A DNA stretch of 64,000 nt from Streptomyces sp. TSRI0281 (GTDB lineage Bacteria; Actinomycetota; Actinomycetes; Streptomycetales; Streptomycetaceae). Location of the stretch: the NCBI RefSeq assembly GCF_001905125.1, contig NZ_LWLE01000003.1, positions 106,957-170,956 on the forward strand, read 5' to 3'. A program made the translations under genes and the position numbers. The notes beneath the pieces were generated by a model. That model saw only the letters and a list, made by a program, of their open reading frames with translations. It did no database searches and was not told where the DNA came from. Below, piece by piece: positions 8,431 through 16,548 of the stretch (position 1 is the first letter of the stretch; each line of letters begins with the position of its first letter).

Positions 8431-8633
8431 GTACCGCGTCGGGCCCGGACGGGTCCCTGCTGCGAGTGGTCCACGGGTCGCCGACCCCGGAGGAGCTGGC
8501 GGCGGCGGTCGCGGTGGTGCTCACCGCCCTCCAGCACCGCGGTGCGGCCGGACCGCACGGACCGACGCCCGCCCCGTGGCGCCGGGCGGAGTCGCCCGCC
8601 TCCCCACGGGTCTCCTGGCGGGGTGGTCGCTGA
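8427..8633 (+). CDS. Acyl-CoA carboxylase epsilon subunit
   Basis: 68 residues. GTG start overlaps the carboxyltransferase stop (GTGA), so it is translationally coupled. It matches the short actinobacterial AccE/PccE family: LLRVVHGSPTPEELAAAVAVV followed by an Ala/Pro/Arg-rich linker and a C-terminal Trp-containing tail (SPRVSWRGG). Epsilon subunits bridge alpha and beta subunits and raise activity. Recognised by position and pattern; the family is weakly conserved. Confidence 0.8.
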   Translation: MSTASGPDGSLLRVVHGSPTPEELAAAVAVVLTALQHRGAAGPHGPTPAPWRRAESPASPRVSWRGGR

Positions 8634-8642
8634 GGGCTGAAT

Positions 8643-8656
8643 GCAGGTAACTGCAC
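8643..8656. promoter_or_regulatory. Candidate operator (copy G), near-perfect inverted repeat upstream of mmpL
   Basis: TGCAGGTAACTGCA (8642-8655) is a palindrome with a 4-bp centre and aligns to the shared motif at about 9 of 14 positions (and 11 of 14 with the copy at 16146). It lies 100 bp before the exporter gene. Confidence 0.4.
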
Positions 8657-8757
8657 GGCGCCTTGCCGACGTTCACCGCCTTGCGGAACGTGGCGGTCCA
8701 AGTACAGGTACCCGGCGGTGGGCCCAAGCCGCAGCTCAAATTCGTGGAGGAATTCCC

Positions 8758-10917
8758 ATGTTCCAAGGAATCGGGCGGTTCTCGGTGAACCGCCCATGGC
8801 TGGTCATCGCTCTCTGGCTGGTGGCCACCGCTGCTCTGATCGCGCTGGCACCGCAGTTGAAGCCGACGAACGACCAGGCGGAATTCCTCCCGTCGAGCTA
8901 CGAGTCGGTGCAGGCCGCGAAGATCCAGCAGAACTCCTTTCCGCAGAGCCGTCAGCCGATGGCCATCGGCGTCGTCCAGCGCGCGGACGGCGGCGAGCTG
9001 ACCGACGCCGACAAGAAGACCGTCGGTGAGGTCGCGGCCGGACTGCAGGGCAAGAAGTTCGACAGGATCAGCGAGGTGGTGGCGGACCCGAAGGCGGTCT
9101 CGCCGGACGGCAGGATCAGCCTCATCCATGTGTTCGCCTCGACGAAGACGCCGCAGGACGAGAAGCTGGTCGAGTCCGTCGGGAAGCTGCGGACCGAGGC
9201 CGCCGACCGGCTCCCGGGCAAGGACCTGAAGCTGGGCTTCACGGGGCCGTCCGCCACGGTGCTGGACTCGCAGGAGGCATCGGACAGCACCGACGCCATG
9301 GTCATGATGTCCACCCTGCTGCTCATCATCGTGCTGCTGCTGGTCATCTTCCGCAGCCCCGTCATCGCGTTGATGCCGGTGCTGATCATCGGGCTCGTGT
9401 TCATGGTGACCATGGGGGTCATCGCGTTCGCCAGCGAGATGGCCGGACTTGAGGCACCTGCCTCCATCTCCGCCATCCTCATCGTGGTGCTCTTCGGCGT
9501 CGGCACCGACTACACGCTCTTCCTGCTGTTCCGCTACCGCGAGTACCTGCGGGACGGCCAACAGCCCAAGGAGGCGCTGGCCCTGGCCGCCGGGCGGGTC
9601 GGCGAGACCATCGCGTCCGCCGCGGGTGTCGTCATCGCCGCGTTCCTCTCGCTGCTGCTGTCCTCCATGGGCATGCTCAGCAGCATGGGCATGTCGCTCG
9701 CGATCGCCGTCGCCGTCACGCTGATCGCCGCGCTGACGCTCGTTCCCGCGGTCTTCTCCCTGCTGGGCACCAAGGCGTTCTGGCCGTCCAAGGCCTGGCG
9801 CAAGCAGCCCAAGAACGTGATCGCGGGCCGCGTGGGCGGCTTCGCCTCCCGCAAGCCGGCTCTCATCACCCTCGTGTCCGGCGGTGTGCTGGCGGCACTG
9901 GCCGTGGGCGTGTTCGGCTTCACGGCGGAGTACGACACCGAGAGCTCGCTCCCGGACAACCTGGAGTCCGTCCAGGCGATGGAGCACCTCCAGCGCGGCT
10001 TCTCGGCCGGGCAGTCCGACCCGACGTCCGTCTATGTGAAGGCCGACGGCGGGGCGGCGCTCGACAAGGATGCGCTGGCCGCGTACGGCAAGGAGCTGGC
10101 GGGGGTCAAGGGCGTGGACACGGTGTCCCCGGCCCTGGTCAACCCGAAGGGCGACGTCGCGCAGTACAGCGTCGTGCTCGACTTCCGCCCGAGCGGCGAC
10201 GAGGCCCTGAGCCTGGTCGGCGGTGAGCTGCGGGACACGGTCCACCGGGCCGCGCCGAAGGGCACCGAGCAGTACGTCGGCGGCAGCACGGCCGTGCTCG
10301 CGGACGTCCGTACCGCCGTCAACCGCGACTACAAGCTGGTGTTCCCGGTGGCCGCGGTGGCGATCATGGTCATCCTGGGCCTGATGCTGCGCAGCTTCAT
10401 CGCCCCGGTGTACCTGATGATCTCGGTCGGTCTCGGATTCGGCGGCACGCTCGGCGCCACCGTCTGGATCTTCCAGGACGGCTCGAACGGGCTGCTGTTC
10501 ATGCTCCCGGTCATCGTCTATCTCTTCGTGGTGGCCATCGGGACGGACTACAACATCCTGATGGTGGCCCGGCTGCGCGAGGAGATCCGGAGCGGCAAGG
10601 AGCCGCGTGAGGCCGTCCGGCTGGCCGTCACCCAGTCCGCTCCCACCATCGGCGCCGCCGCGGTCATCCTCGCGGGCACCTTCGGGGTGCTGATGCTCGC
10701 CGACAACTCCATGCTGAAGCAGATGGGCTTCGCGGTCGCGTTCGGGATCATGCTGAGCGCGTCCCTGATGGCGATTCTCCTGGTCCCGGCGGTCACCATG
10801 CTGGTGGGGCCGCGCGCCTGGTGGCCGGGCAACCGGCACGACCGGTCCGGCGACGGCGATCAGGAGCCGGTGCGCGAGCCCGATGCCGATGCGCTCGTCA
10901 CCACACCGAGCCGCTAG
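8758..10917 (+). CDS. MmpL-family RND transporter
   Basis: 719 residues from ATG 8758 (GGAGG at 6 bp). Two repeats of the MMPL/RND plan: TM1 (VIALWLVATAALIALAP), a periplasmic loop, then a bundle of five TMs with the FGVGTDYTLFLLFRYREYL motif; TM7 near 390, second loop, and a second bundle with AIGTDYNILMVARLREEI. The paired Asp-Tyr in TM4 and TM10 are the proton-relay residues of the family. Likely exports the lipopeptide or a precursor. It stands alone between a candidate operator and a strong terminator, so it is probably monocistronic. Confidence 0.92.
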   Translation: MFQGIGRFSVNRPWLVIALWLVATAALIALAPQLKPTNDQAEFLPSSYESVQAAKIQQNSFPQSRQPMAIGVVQRADGGELTDADKKTVGEVAAGLQGKKFDRISEVVADPKAVSPDGRISLIHVFASTKTPQDEKLVESVGKLRTEAADRLPGKDLKLGFTGPSATVLDSQEASDSTDAMVMMSTLLLIIVLLLVIFRSPVIALMPVLIIGLVFMVTMGVIAFASEMAGLEAPASISAILIVVLFGVGTDYTLFLLFRYREYLRDGQQPKEALALAAGRVGETIASAAGVVIAAFLSLLLSSMGMLSSMGMSLAIAVAVTLIAALTLVPAVFSLLGTKAFWPSKAWRKQPKNVIAGRVGGFASRKPALITLVSGGVLAALAVGVFGFTAEYDTESSLPDNLESVQAMEHLQRGFSAGQSDPTSVYVKADGGAALDKDALAAYGKELAGVKGVDTVSPALVNPKGDVAQYSVVLDFRPSGDEALSLVGGELRDTVHRAAPKGTEQYVGGSTAVLADVRTAVNRDYKLVFPVAAVAIMVILGLMLRSFIAPVYLMISVGLGFGGTLGATVWIFQDGSNGLLFMLPVIVYLFVVAIGTDYNILMVARLREEIRSGKEPREAVRLAVTQSAPTIGAAAVILAGTFGVLMLADNSMLKQMGFAVAFGIMLSASLMAILLVPAVTMLVGPRAWWPGNRHDRSGDGDQEPVREPDADALVTTPSR

Positions 10918-10946
10918 CCCGGCAGGCGCTTGAGAGCTGTCCCACG

Positions 10947-11006
10947 GCCGCCGGTCGTCCCCCTGGTCCGAGAGCGGCCCGGGGGACGACCGGCGGCTGC
11001 CTTTTT
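10947..11006 (+). terminator. Strong rho-independent terminator after mmpL
   Basis: A 17-bp perfect stem (10947-10963 with 10981-10997), a 17-nt loop, then GCC and five T. It ends the exporter transcript. Confidence 0.9.
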
Positions 11007-11060
11007 CCCGCGGTGGCAACACCCGTGAACGGCATGCCCCTTGGACCTCCGGAACCCTGT

Positions 11061-11074
11061 GCAGCTTCCTGAAA
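11061..11074. promoter_or_regulatory. Candidate operator, shared 14-bp motif (copy C)
   Basis: GCAGCTTCCTGAAA, identical to copy A over 13 bases, 98 bp before the LysR-type small gene. Confidence 0.45.
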
Positions 11075-11171
11075 GCGGAGGGGAGCCGCGTGCGGCCTAT
11101 CGGTAACCTGCTGATACGGCGTCCTTGGTCATCAGGATTTCTGCCGTGGTGCCGGCCAGATATGAGGTGTG

Positions 11172-11492
11172 ATGCACGAGCGCGAGTTCAGAGCTTTCGT
11201 TTCGATCGCGGAAACCGGACGAATGGATGCCGCGGCCCGACAACTCGGTTATTCCCAGCCGGCGATCACCTATCAGATCAAGTGTCTGGAACGGTCCCTC
11301 GGCTTCAAGCTGTTCACCCGGCACCCCAGCGGTGCGCGGCTGACCCGTGACGGGCGGATGGTCCTGTCCTCGGCGCAGGCCGTACTCATGCTGATCGACA
11401 ACATCCGCAACATGCGCGGGGGCGAGGACGCCGAGGCCACCGGGCCGTCCGTGCGGGCCGCCGTCCCGGTGGGCGGGCAGAACCCCGCCTGA
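11172..11492 (+). CDS. Stand-alone LysR-type DNA-binding domain protein
   Basis: 106 residues from ATG 11172 (a GTG at 11169 adds one). It is the LysR winged helix alone: [36 protein letters not shown], then [10 protein letters not shown] and a linker helix. The 200-residue effector domain of LysR proteins is absent and no remnant is seen downstream, where a 21-bp repeat array begins 30 bp after the stop. It could bind LysR-type sites without a co-inducer, or antagonise a full-length paralogue. Alternatively it is the remains of a deletion, but the frame ends cleanly with a short Pro/Gly tail. Confidence 0.8.
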   Translation: MHEREFRAFVSIAETGRMDAAARQLGYSQPAITYQIKCLERSLGFKLFTRHPSGARLTRDGRMVLSSAQAVLMLIDNIRNMRGGEDAEATGPSVRAAVPVGGQNPA

Positions 11493-11521
11493 GGCGGACG
11501 CCGTACGGCGCCGACAGACGC

Positions 11522-11662
11522 GGGCGGGAGACTCCGCACTTCGGGCGGGAGACTCCGCACTTCGGGCGGGAGACTCCGCGCTTCGGGCGGGAGACTCCGC
11601 ACTTCGGGCGGGAGACTCCGCGCTTCGGGCGGGAGACTCCGCACTTCGGGCGGGAGACTCCG
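11522..11662 (+). repeat. Seven 21-bp tandem repeats upstream of mbtH
   Basis: GGGCGGGAGACTCCG followed by NACTTC or NGCTTC repeats with an exact 21-bp period (copies at 11522, 11543, 11564, 11585, 11606, 11627 and a final partial at 11648). The period equals two helical turns, so the copies fall on one DNA face. The array sits 90 bp before the MbtH gene. Could be iterated regulator sites or a replication-slippage expansion. Confidence 0.9.
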
Positions 11663-11754
11663 TACGGAGAGTCCTTCCTCGCTTCATGGACACCCGGCCG
11701 GCGATTCCGGCCGGGTTGATAATGACGAATGCCGAGCACGTGGGAGAGAAGACG

Positions 11755-11973
11755 ATGAGCACCAATCCCTTCGAGGACAACGACGCCAGCTATTACGTAC
11801 TGGCCAATGAGGAGGGCCAGCACTCGCTGTGGCCCGCGTTCGCCGAGATTCCCGCGGGCTGGACGGTGAAGCACGGCCAGGACAGCCGTCAGGCATGCCT
11901 GGACTACGTCAACGAGAACTGGACCGACATGCGCCCGCTGAGCCTGGTGCGCCAGATGGAAGCCGCCAAGTAG
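11755..11973 (+). CDS. mbtH-like: MbtH-like NRPS chaperone
   Basis: 72 residues. The family signature is complete: [24 protein letters not shown], then AGW, and [13 protein letters not shown], with the three conserved tryptophans. MbtH proteins bind A domains and are often needed for their solubility and activity, particularly Tyr-activating ones. GAGAGAAG lies upstream of ATG 11755. It is 23 bp ahead of a type II thioesterase, probably in one transcript. Confidence 0.96.
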   Translation: MSTNPFEDNDASYYVLANEEGQHSLWPAFAEIPAGWTVKHGQDSRQACLDYVNENWTDMRPLSLVRQMEAAK

Positions 11974-11996
11974 TCCGGCGGCCGGAGAGGACGACC

Positions 11997-12758
11997 ATGC
12001 AGACGGGTTCCCGCGCCGCGATATACCGGCCCAGGCCGCGCCCGAGGGCCGACCGGGTGCTGGTGTGCCTGAGTTACTGCGGCGGAGGCACCGCCCCGTT
12101 CCGGCGGTGGGCCGAAACCGTGCCGGACGACGTGGAGTTGGCGCTCGTCTGCTATCCGGGCCGGGAGGCGCGCTTCAACACGCCGTTCGCCCGTGACTGG
12201 GTCGCCCTGCGCGACGACGTGGTGCACGCGGTCCGGGGTCTCGTGGACCGGCCCTACACACTGTTCGGCCACAGCATGGGGTCCTGGGTGGCGTTCGAGA
12301 CCGCGGCGCAGCTCGACCGCCTCGGCGTCACCCCGCCCTCGGCGCTCGTCGTTTCCGGCGGGGTGGCTCCGCACAAGCGGGAGTCGCGCACCGATGTACC
12401 CCGCTCGGCCGACAGCGACGACGCACTCGTCACCTGGATGCGCGAGTTCGGGCAGATGAGCGCGGTGGTCGCCAACGAACCGGATCTGCGCAAACTCGCG
12501 GTGGAACTGCTCCGTGCGGACCTGGAGGTCACGGAGTCCTACCGCTTCGTGCCGGGCACCCGGGCGACGGCGCCGCTGCGGGTCCTCTACGGCACCGAGG
12601 ACACCGGCGCCTTCAGCGAGGTGGAGCGCGACTGGAAGTCCCTGGCGGACGGCGGCTTCGAGGCGCTGGAGCTGCCGGGCGGGCACTTCTACGAGGCGGA
12701 CGTATGGGCCGGTCTGCCGCGGTGGTGCACCGAAGCCGCCCCGGACGCGGGGCGTTGA
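11997..12758 (+). CDS. Type II thioesterase (editing), first copy
   Basis: 253 residues from ATG 11997 (GGAGAGG upstream). Alpha/beta hydrolase of the GrsT/TEII kind: YCGGGTAPFRRWA near the N-terminus, nucleophile elbow FGHSMGSWVAFE, a late Asp (YGTEDTG) and the catalytic His in LPGGHFYE. TEIIs remove misprimed acyl groups from carrier domains. A second TEII is encoded at 46232; two in one cluster may serve peptide and polyketide carriers separately (inference). Confidence 0.92.
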   Translation: MQTGSRAAIYRPRPRPRADRVLVCLSYCGGGTAPFRRWAETVPDDVELALVCYPGREARFNTPFARDWVALRDDVVHAVRGLVDRPYTLFGHSMGSWVAFETAAQLDRLGVTPPSALVVSGGVAPHKRESRTDVPRSADSDDALVTWMREFGQMSAVVANEPDLRKLAVELLRADLEVTESYRFVPGTRATAPLRVLYGTEDTGAFSEVERDWKSLADGGFEALELPGGHFYEADVWAGLPRWCTEAAPDAGR

Positions 12759-12762
12759 AGGG

Positions 12763-12802
12763 CTGCCCGGCACACCGCGGTCCCTTCCCGCGTGCCGGGC
12801 AG
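12763..12802. terminator. Hairpin after the type II thioesterase
   Basis: CTGCCCGGCAC pairs with GTGCCGGGCAG across an 18-nt loop. It is the first of two stems between convergent genes. Confidence 0.6.
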
Positions 12803-12809
12803 TCATCAG

Positions 12810-12856
12810 CAGTGAGGAACGCCGCGTCGACGAGGTCGGCGCGGCGTTCCTCACTG
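12810..12856. terminator. Bidirectional terminator hairpin
   Basis: A perfect 17-bp stem, 12810-12826 with 12840-12856, loop 13 nt, between the plus-strand thioesterase and the minus-strand membrane-protein gene. Confidence 0.75.
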
Positions 12857-12872
12857 GGTCGCGGGTGTGGGT

Positions 12873-13835
12873 TCAGGCCGCCTCGCGCAGAGCGCGCCTG
12901 CGGTCGTGCAGGACCAGCAGGAGGACCATGCCCATGGTCACTCCCAGGACGGTGCCGGCCTGTCCGGCCAGCAGGAGCGACAGCTCGTACTCGGGGGAGG
13001 GGCGCTTCGTGCCGACGCTCGTGAGAAGGCTGTAGACGCTGTACGAGAAGAGCATGCCCGACGCGATCCAGGTCGCCGCCATGGGCGGCAGGAACCTCCG
13101 CGATCCCCGGCGGTTGGTCAGCACCAGGATGCCCCAGGCCCCCACGAAGGCCCAGACGCCGGTGCTCGCCGACAGCAGGTGCCACCACATGTCACGGTGC
13201 ACCAGCTTGACCGGGTCGAGGCCGAGGGTGCCGCCGACCGCCCAGAACAGCTTGACGGCGCCGAGCCCGGCGCAGCCCACGGCGAGCAGCCGGGCCGCGG
13301 TGGTCTGCAACGTCCGGCTGTTTCCGGGGGTGTCCGCGTGGTCGGTCGGCCCGCCCAGGGCCTCCGGCCACCGGCTCCTGGCGTAGCCCGCCAGGGCGAG
13401 CGGCAGGCCGATGCCGACGCCGACCAGCGAGATCATGACGAAGACCTGCTCGTAGACCCAGAAGTCGGTGGAGGAGTCCGCCTGTTCGTCGCGGGACATG
13501 GCGGCCGGGCCGAGCACCGGGGCCAGCACCAGCATGGGGACGAGCAGCCCGGTGCCCACCCAGACGGGCAGGATGATCAGCCAGGAGGGGAGCCGTTCGC
13601 CCCAGGGCCGGATGAACGCCATCGCCAGCAGAATGCCCACCGCGGCGAGAACCGCGGTGGTCGCATTGATGGCGCGCCAATCGGCTTCGCCCATTTCCTC
13701 GGTCGGGAGGAAGAGGCCGAACGCCCAGGCGATTTTGATCAGCATGTACGGCATAACCGCAATGGCGGTGCCATAGCCGCAGATTCTGCGTATCTTGAGC
13801 AATCGTGAGGTCGGTTGCGCCGCCATTACTGTCAT
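12873..13835 (-). CDS. Polytopic membrane protein of unknown function
   Basis: 320 residues. About seven to eight hydrophobic segments (for example GYGTAIAVMPYMLIKIAWAF, TTAVLAAVGILLAMAF, LVPMLVLAPVLGPAAM, VFVMISLVGVGIGLPLALAG, and a final TVLGVTMGMVLLLVLH) separated by short charged loops. No transporter or enzyme motif is visible. It follows the KS/KS-like pair on the same strand but has its own promoter-like sequence and an almost leaderless ATG. Possible roles are self-resistance or efflux assistance; that is only context-based. Confidence 0.75.
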   Translation of the reverse strand: MTVMAAQPTSRLLKIRRICGYGTAIAVMPYMLIKIAWAFGLFLPTEEMGEADWRAINATTAVLAAVGILLAMAFIRPWGERLPSWLIILPVWVGTGLLVPMLVLAPVLGPAAMSRDEQADSSTDFWVYEQVFVMISLVGVGIGLPLALAGYARSRWPEALGGPTDHADTPGNSRTLQTTAARLLAVGCAGLGAVKLFWAVGGTLGLDPVKLVHRDMWWHLLSASTGVWAFVGAWGILVLTNRRGSRRFLPPMAATWIASGMLFSYSVYSLLTSVGTKRPSPEYELSLLLAGQAGTVLGVTMGMVLLLVLHDRRRALREAA

Positions 13836-13841
13836 GTGGGC

Positions 13842-13870
13842 ACAATATCCGAGCCGTCATTGGGGGTCAA
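13842..13870 (-). promoter_or_regulatory. Consensus-like promoter giving a nearly leaderless transcript
   Basis: On the minus strand TTGACC, exactly 17 bp, TATTGT, then six bases to the ATG at 13835. The match to a housekeeping sigma consensus is unusually good for this window. Transcription would begin at or just next to the start codon. Confidence 0.6.
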
Positions 13871-13884
13871 AGTTTTCTCCCCCC

Positions 13885-14898
13885 TTATACAGGTATGCGC
13901 TTTTCGGTGGTTCTGTGAAATCCGGGTCGGGCGGGGCCGGTAAGTGCTATGGCGGTGAGATGGCCGGATTCCGCTACGGACACCAGCAGCGCGGGCTCCG
14001 CCGCACGGGCCAGGGCGATCAGTTCCAGCAGGCCGGACACCGCGCAGTGCCGGGCCTCGGCCATCGCCGCGGCGGGGTCGCGCAGCGAGCCTCCCCCGGC
14101 GCCGAGCGCCGCCGCGACGGCGTCGCGGACCGCGCCGCCGAAGGGCGCGGCACCGGCCGGACCGCTGACGACGAGCCGCAGGCCGTTCGTGCCGTCGGCC
14201 AGGGCGGCGATCCGCCGTCCGGCCGCCGCGAGCGCCGCCGGGTCCCAGGCACCGTCGGCGCCCCGGGCGACGAACCGGGAGAGCCCGCCGGTGAGCGTGG
14301 CGAGCGCACCGGTCCGGTCGGCCGGGTCCGGTGCCGACAGGACGACGGCGGCGGCACCGTCGTACTGACCACCGCCGCTCCCCGTGCCGTCCCCGTCGGG
14401 CGCCCGGTCGGTCGCCGCGGCCACCACCCGGTCGGCACGGCCGGTACGCAGCGCGGTCATCGCGAAGTGCACCGCCTCCAGGCCCGCGGTGACGGGGTTG
14501 GTCAGCGTGACCGAGAAGGCGCGGGCGCCCACCGTGATGGCCAGCTGGCTGCCGGGGGTGCTCATCGAGAACGCGGGCACCTCGGCCGGGCTGATACCCC
14601 GGACGCCCTCGGTGCGCAGGATGTCGTCCATCCGCCGGTGCGCGCGGTCGATCGCGTACTGGGTGCCGGTGACCACACCGAGGCGGCTGCTCGGCCCGCC
14701 GGTGAGGGGTGGGTCGTCATGGCGTCTGCCGAGCGCCAGGTGTCCGGCCGCGAGCAGATAGCGGGTGGCCGGGCTGTAGTACTTCCACCCGCGCCGGCCG
14801 AGATGCCCGGCCGGGTCGAACCAGGCGGCGTCACCCGGCTCCCCGGCCGTCCGGGGCTCCTGCGCGACCGCGCCGGCGCTCGTGATCAGGACGTTCAT
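13885..14898 (-). CDS. Ketosynthase-like chain-length-factor subunit (no active-site Cys)
   Basis: 337 residues, ATG overlapping the stop of the KS gene by ATGA, so made one-to-one with it. Thiolase-fold spacing is recognisable (FSMSTPGSQLAITVGARAF, TNPVTAGLEAVHFAM, QYDGAAAVVL), but the catalytic Cys is replaced: TNPVTAG stands where TACSAG is expected, and the HGTGT histidine segment is missing. It is shorter than usual KS/CLF (about 400). It is best read as the non-catalytic partner of the KS at 14895, setting chain length in a reducing type II system like that of polyene acyl chains. It lacks the Gln typical of aromatic-PKS CLFs. Confidence 0.75.
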   Translation of the reverse strand: MNVLITSAGAVAQEPRTAGEPGDAAWFDPAGHLGRRGWKYYSPATRYLLAAGHLALGRRHDDPPLTGGPSSRLGVVTGTQYAIDRAHRRMDDILRTEGVRGISPAEVPAFSMSTPGSQLAITVGARAFSVTLTNPVTAGLEAVHFAMTALRTGRADRVVAAATDRAPDGDGTGSGGGQYDGAAAVVLSAPDPADRTGALATLTGGLSRFVARGADGAWDPAALAAAGRRIAALADGTNGLRLVVSGPAGAAPFGGAVRDAVAAALGAGGGSLRDPAAAMAEARHCAVSGLLELIALARAAEPALLVSVAESGHLTAIALTGPARPGFHRTTEKRIPV

Positions 14899-16058
14899 CC
14901 GGTGGCCTCCCAGGCGAGCACCGCGTTGTTGCCGCCGAAACCGGTGCCGCTCACCAGCACCGACGGCCGGGACAGGGGGACCGGCCCGCCCAGGGGCACA
15001 TCCATCGGACAGGTGGGATCGACGCTCGTCACATGGGCGTTCGGCGGAACCAGACCGTGCCGCAGGATGCGGGCCGCTATCACGCAGCCGAAGACACCCG
15101 CGGCGCCCGCGGTGTGGCCCATCACCGCCTTCGGCGCGTACCCGGCGACCTCGGCGGCGTCGCCGCCCGCGGCCGTCACGGCCCCGCTGACCGCGGTGCT
15201 CTCCACGGAGTCGTTGAGCGCCACCCCGGCCCGGTGCAGCACCACGGCACCGGGGGGCCCGGAGGTGGTGGCGAGGGCCTGGGCGACCGACCGGCCCAGC
15301 TGTTCGCCGGACGGCTCCGGGGCCATCGGGTGGTGGGCGTCGCAGCTCCAGCCCTGCCCGGCGAGCACCGCCTGCGCGCTCACACCCCGGCGCCGGGCGG
15401 ACTCGGCCGACTCCAGCACCACGGCCGCCGCGCCCTCGCCGGTGACCATGCCCGCACGGCCGGTGTCGAAGGGGCGGCAGCACAGCGGGTCCAGCAGCCC
15501 GAACCGGTGCAGTGTGCCGACCGCGACCCGTGAGAAGGCGTCGCCGCCGCAGGCGATGACGACATCGGCCTGCCCGGTCTCGATCAGCTCGGCGGCCCAG
15601 CCCACCGCGTACGTCCCGGCGGAGCAGGCGGTGGACAGGGTGTGGCCGGGCCCGCCGATCCCGAACCGGCCGGCGACCACGGCGGCCACCCGGTGGGTGG
15701 CGGCCGGCCGGCCCGGCGCCTCGGGCCCCTCCGCCAGGTCGATGTCACCGAGCGACGTGCCGACGGTCAGCCCCGCGTCGAGCAGGTCCTCGCGCGTCAG
15801 CCCGGCCTCGGCGACCGCCTCCGCGACCGCCGAGAGCAGCAGCGCGCCGGTTCGCCCGGCACCTTCGCCGTCGGCGGCCGGGGACCCCGGCGCCGCCGGG
15901 TCCGGATCGGCCGCGTACAGAGGGGGGTGCTCCGGCAGCCCGCAGGCGTCCGGGGCGGGCACCGGCAGCCGGTCGGCACGCAGCAGACCGTCCCACAGCG
16001 CGTCGACTCCGGCGCCGAAGCAGGTCACCGCTCCCAGCCCCGTGACCACGACCGTCAC
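14895..16058 (-). CDS. Beta-ketoacyl-ACP synthase (type II PKS ketosynthase)
   Basis: 387 residues from GTG 16058 (ACAGGAG upstream). FabF-like: TGLGAVTCFG start, nucleophile STACSAGTYAVGWA, first His in VLHRAGVALND (an altered HGTGT), second His in VMGHTAGAAG, and GTGFGGNNAVL at the end. All three catalytic residues are present. It is transcribed divergently from the ACP/DsrE/dehydratase operon and paired with the KS-like gene at 13885. Role: decarboxylative elongation of ACP-bound chains for the acyl cap. Confidence 0.9.
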   Translation of the reverse strand: MTVVVTGLGAVTCFGAGVDALWDGLLRADRLPVPAPDACGLPEHPPLYAADPDPAAPGSPAADGEGAGRTGALLLSAVAEAVAEAGLTREDLLDAGLTVGTSLGDIDLAEGPEAPGRPAATHRVAAVVAGRFGIGGPGHTLSTACSAGTYAVGWAAELIETGQADVVIACGGDAFSRVAVGTLHRFGLLDPLCCRPFDTGRAGMVTGEGAAAVVLESAESARRRGVSAQAVLAGQGWSCDAHHPMAPEPSGEQLGRSVAQALATTSGPPGAVVLHRAGVALNDSVESTAVSGAVTAAGGDAAEVAGYAPKAVMGHTAGAAGVFGCVIAARILRHGLVPPNAHVTSVDPTCPMDVPLGGPVPLSRPSVLVSGTGFGGNNAVLAWEATG

Positions 16059-16145
16059 CGGCGCACCTCACTCCTGTGGACCGTACAAAACAATTCTCGA
16101 TACCGACCAGAGTGCCTTCGGTAAAGAGCCGCGGCCGTCGCGCCT

Positions 16146-16159
16146 GCAAGTACCTGCAG
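16146..16159. promoter_or_regulatory. Candidate operator (copy E) in the KS/ACP divergent promoter region
   Basis: GCAAGTACCTGCAG matches copy A at 10 of 14 bases and copy G at 11 of 14. It is midway between the divergent KS (start 16058) and ACP (start 16297) genes, a region otherwise without visible features. Confidence 0.4.
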
Positions 16160-16296
16160 TATTCCCGTGCGCGTCTCCTCGCCCGTAAGACCCCTGCAAT
16201 ACCATCGGCGGCGATCAACGCGGCTCCGTACGGTCCGGAAAAGTGGGACCCGGAATGACGTGAAGCCGAATGAATGGCCAAAGGAAAGGGAATCCG

Positions 16297-16548
16297 GTGA
16301 GTGCCGAAATCACGCTGAATACGTCGGAACTCCGGGAGCTGGTGGCGGACACCCTGGATGTCGAATCCTCGGCGCTGACCGACGACGCGCTCTTCATCGA
16401 GGAGCTGGGGGTCGACTCGGTGGTGGCTCTGGAACTCGCGGTCACCCTGGAACAGCGTTACGGGATCAGGATTCCCGAGGAGGAGCTGGTCGAGCTCCGC
16501 ACGTTTCCCGACATCCGCGACCTGCTCAGCCGGAAGCTGGGCGGTTGA
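16297..16548 (+). CDS. Acyl carrier protein (first)
   Basis: 83 residues from GTG 16297, chosen because AAGGAAAGGG lies about 7 bp upstream; an ATG at 16270 lacks a site. Four-helix ACP with the phosphopantetheine serine in EELGVDSVVALELAV. Acidic, of normal size. First gene of an operon with three DsrE-type proteins and a dehydratase; carries the growing acyl chain. Confidence 0.93.
   Translation: MSAEITLNTSELRELVADTLDVESSALTDDALFIEELGVDSVVALELAVTLEQRYGIRIPEEELVELRTFPDIRDLLSRKLGG

Noticed and set aside
11522..11662. CRISPR array
   Set aside because: The 21-bp units are directly adjacent with no spacers.
13885..15483. A single 532-residue KS protein
   Set aside because: The frame upstream of 14898 is a shadow of the KS on the same strand; the real start is the ATG at 14898 overlapping the KS stop.
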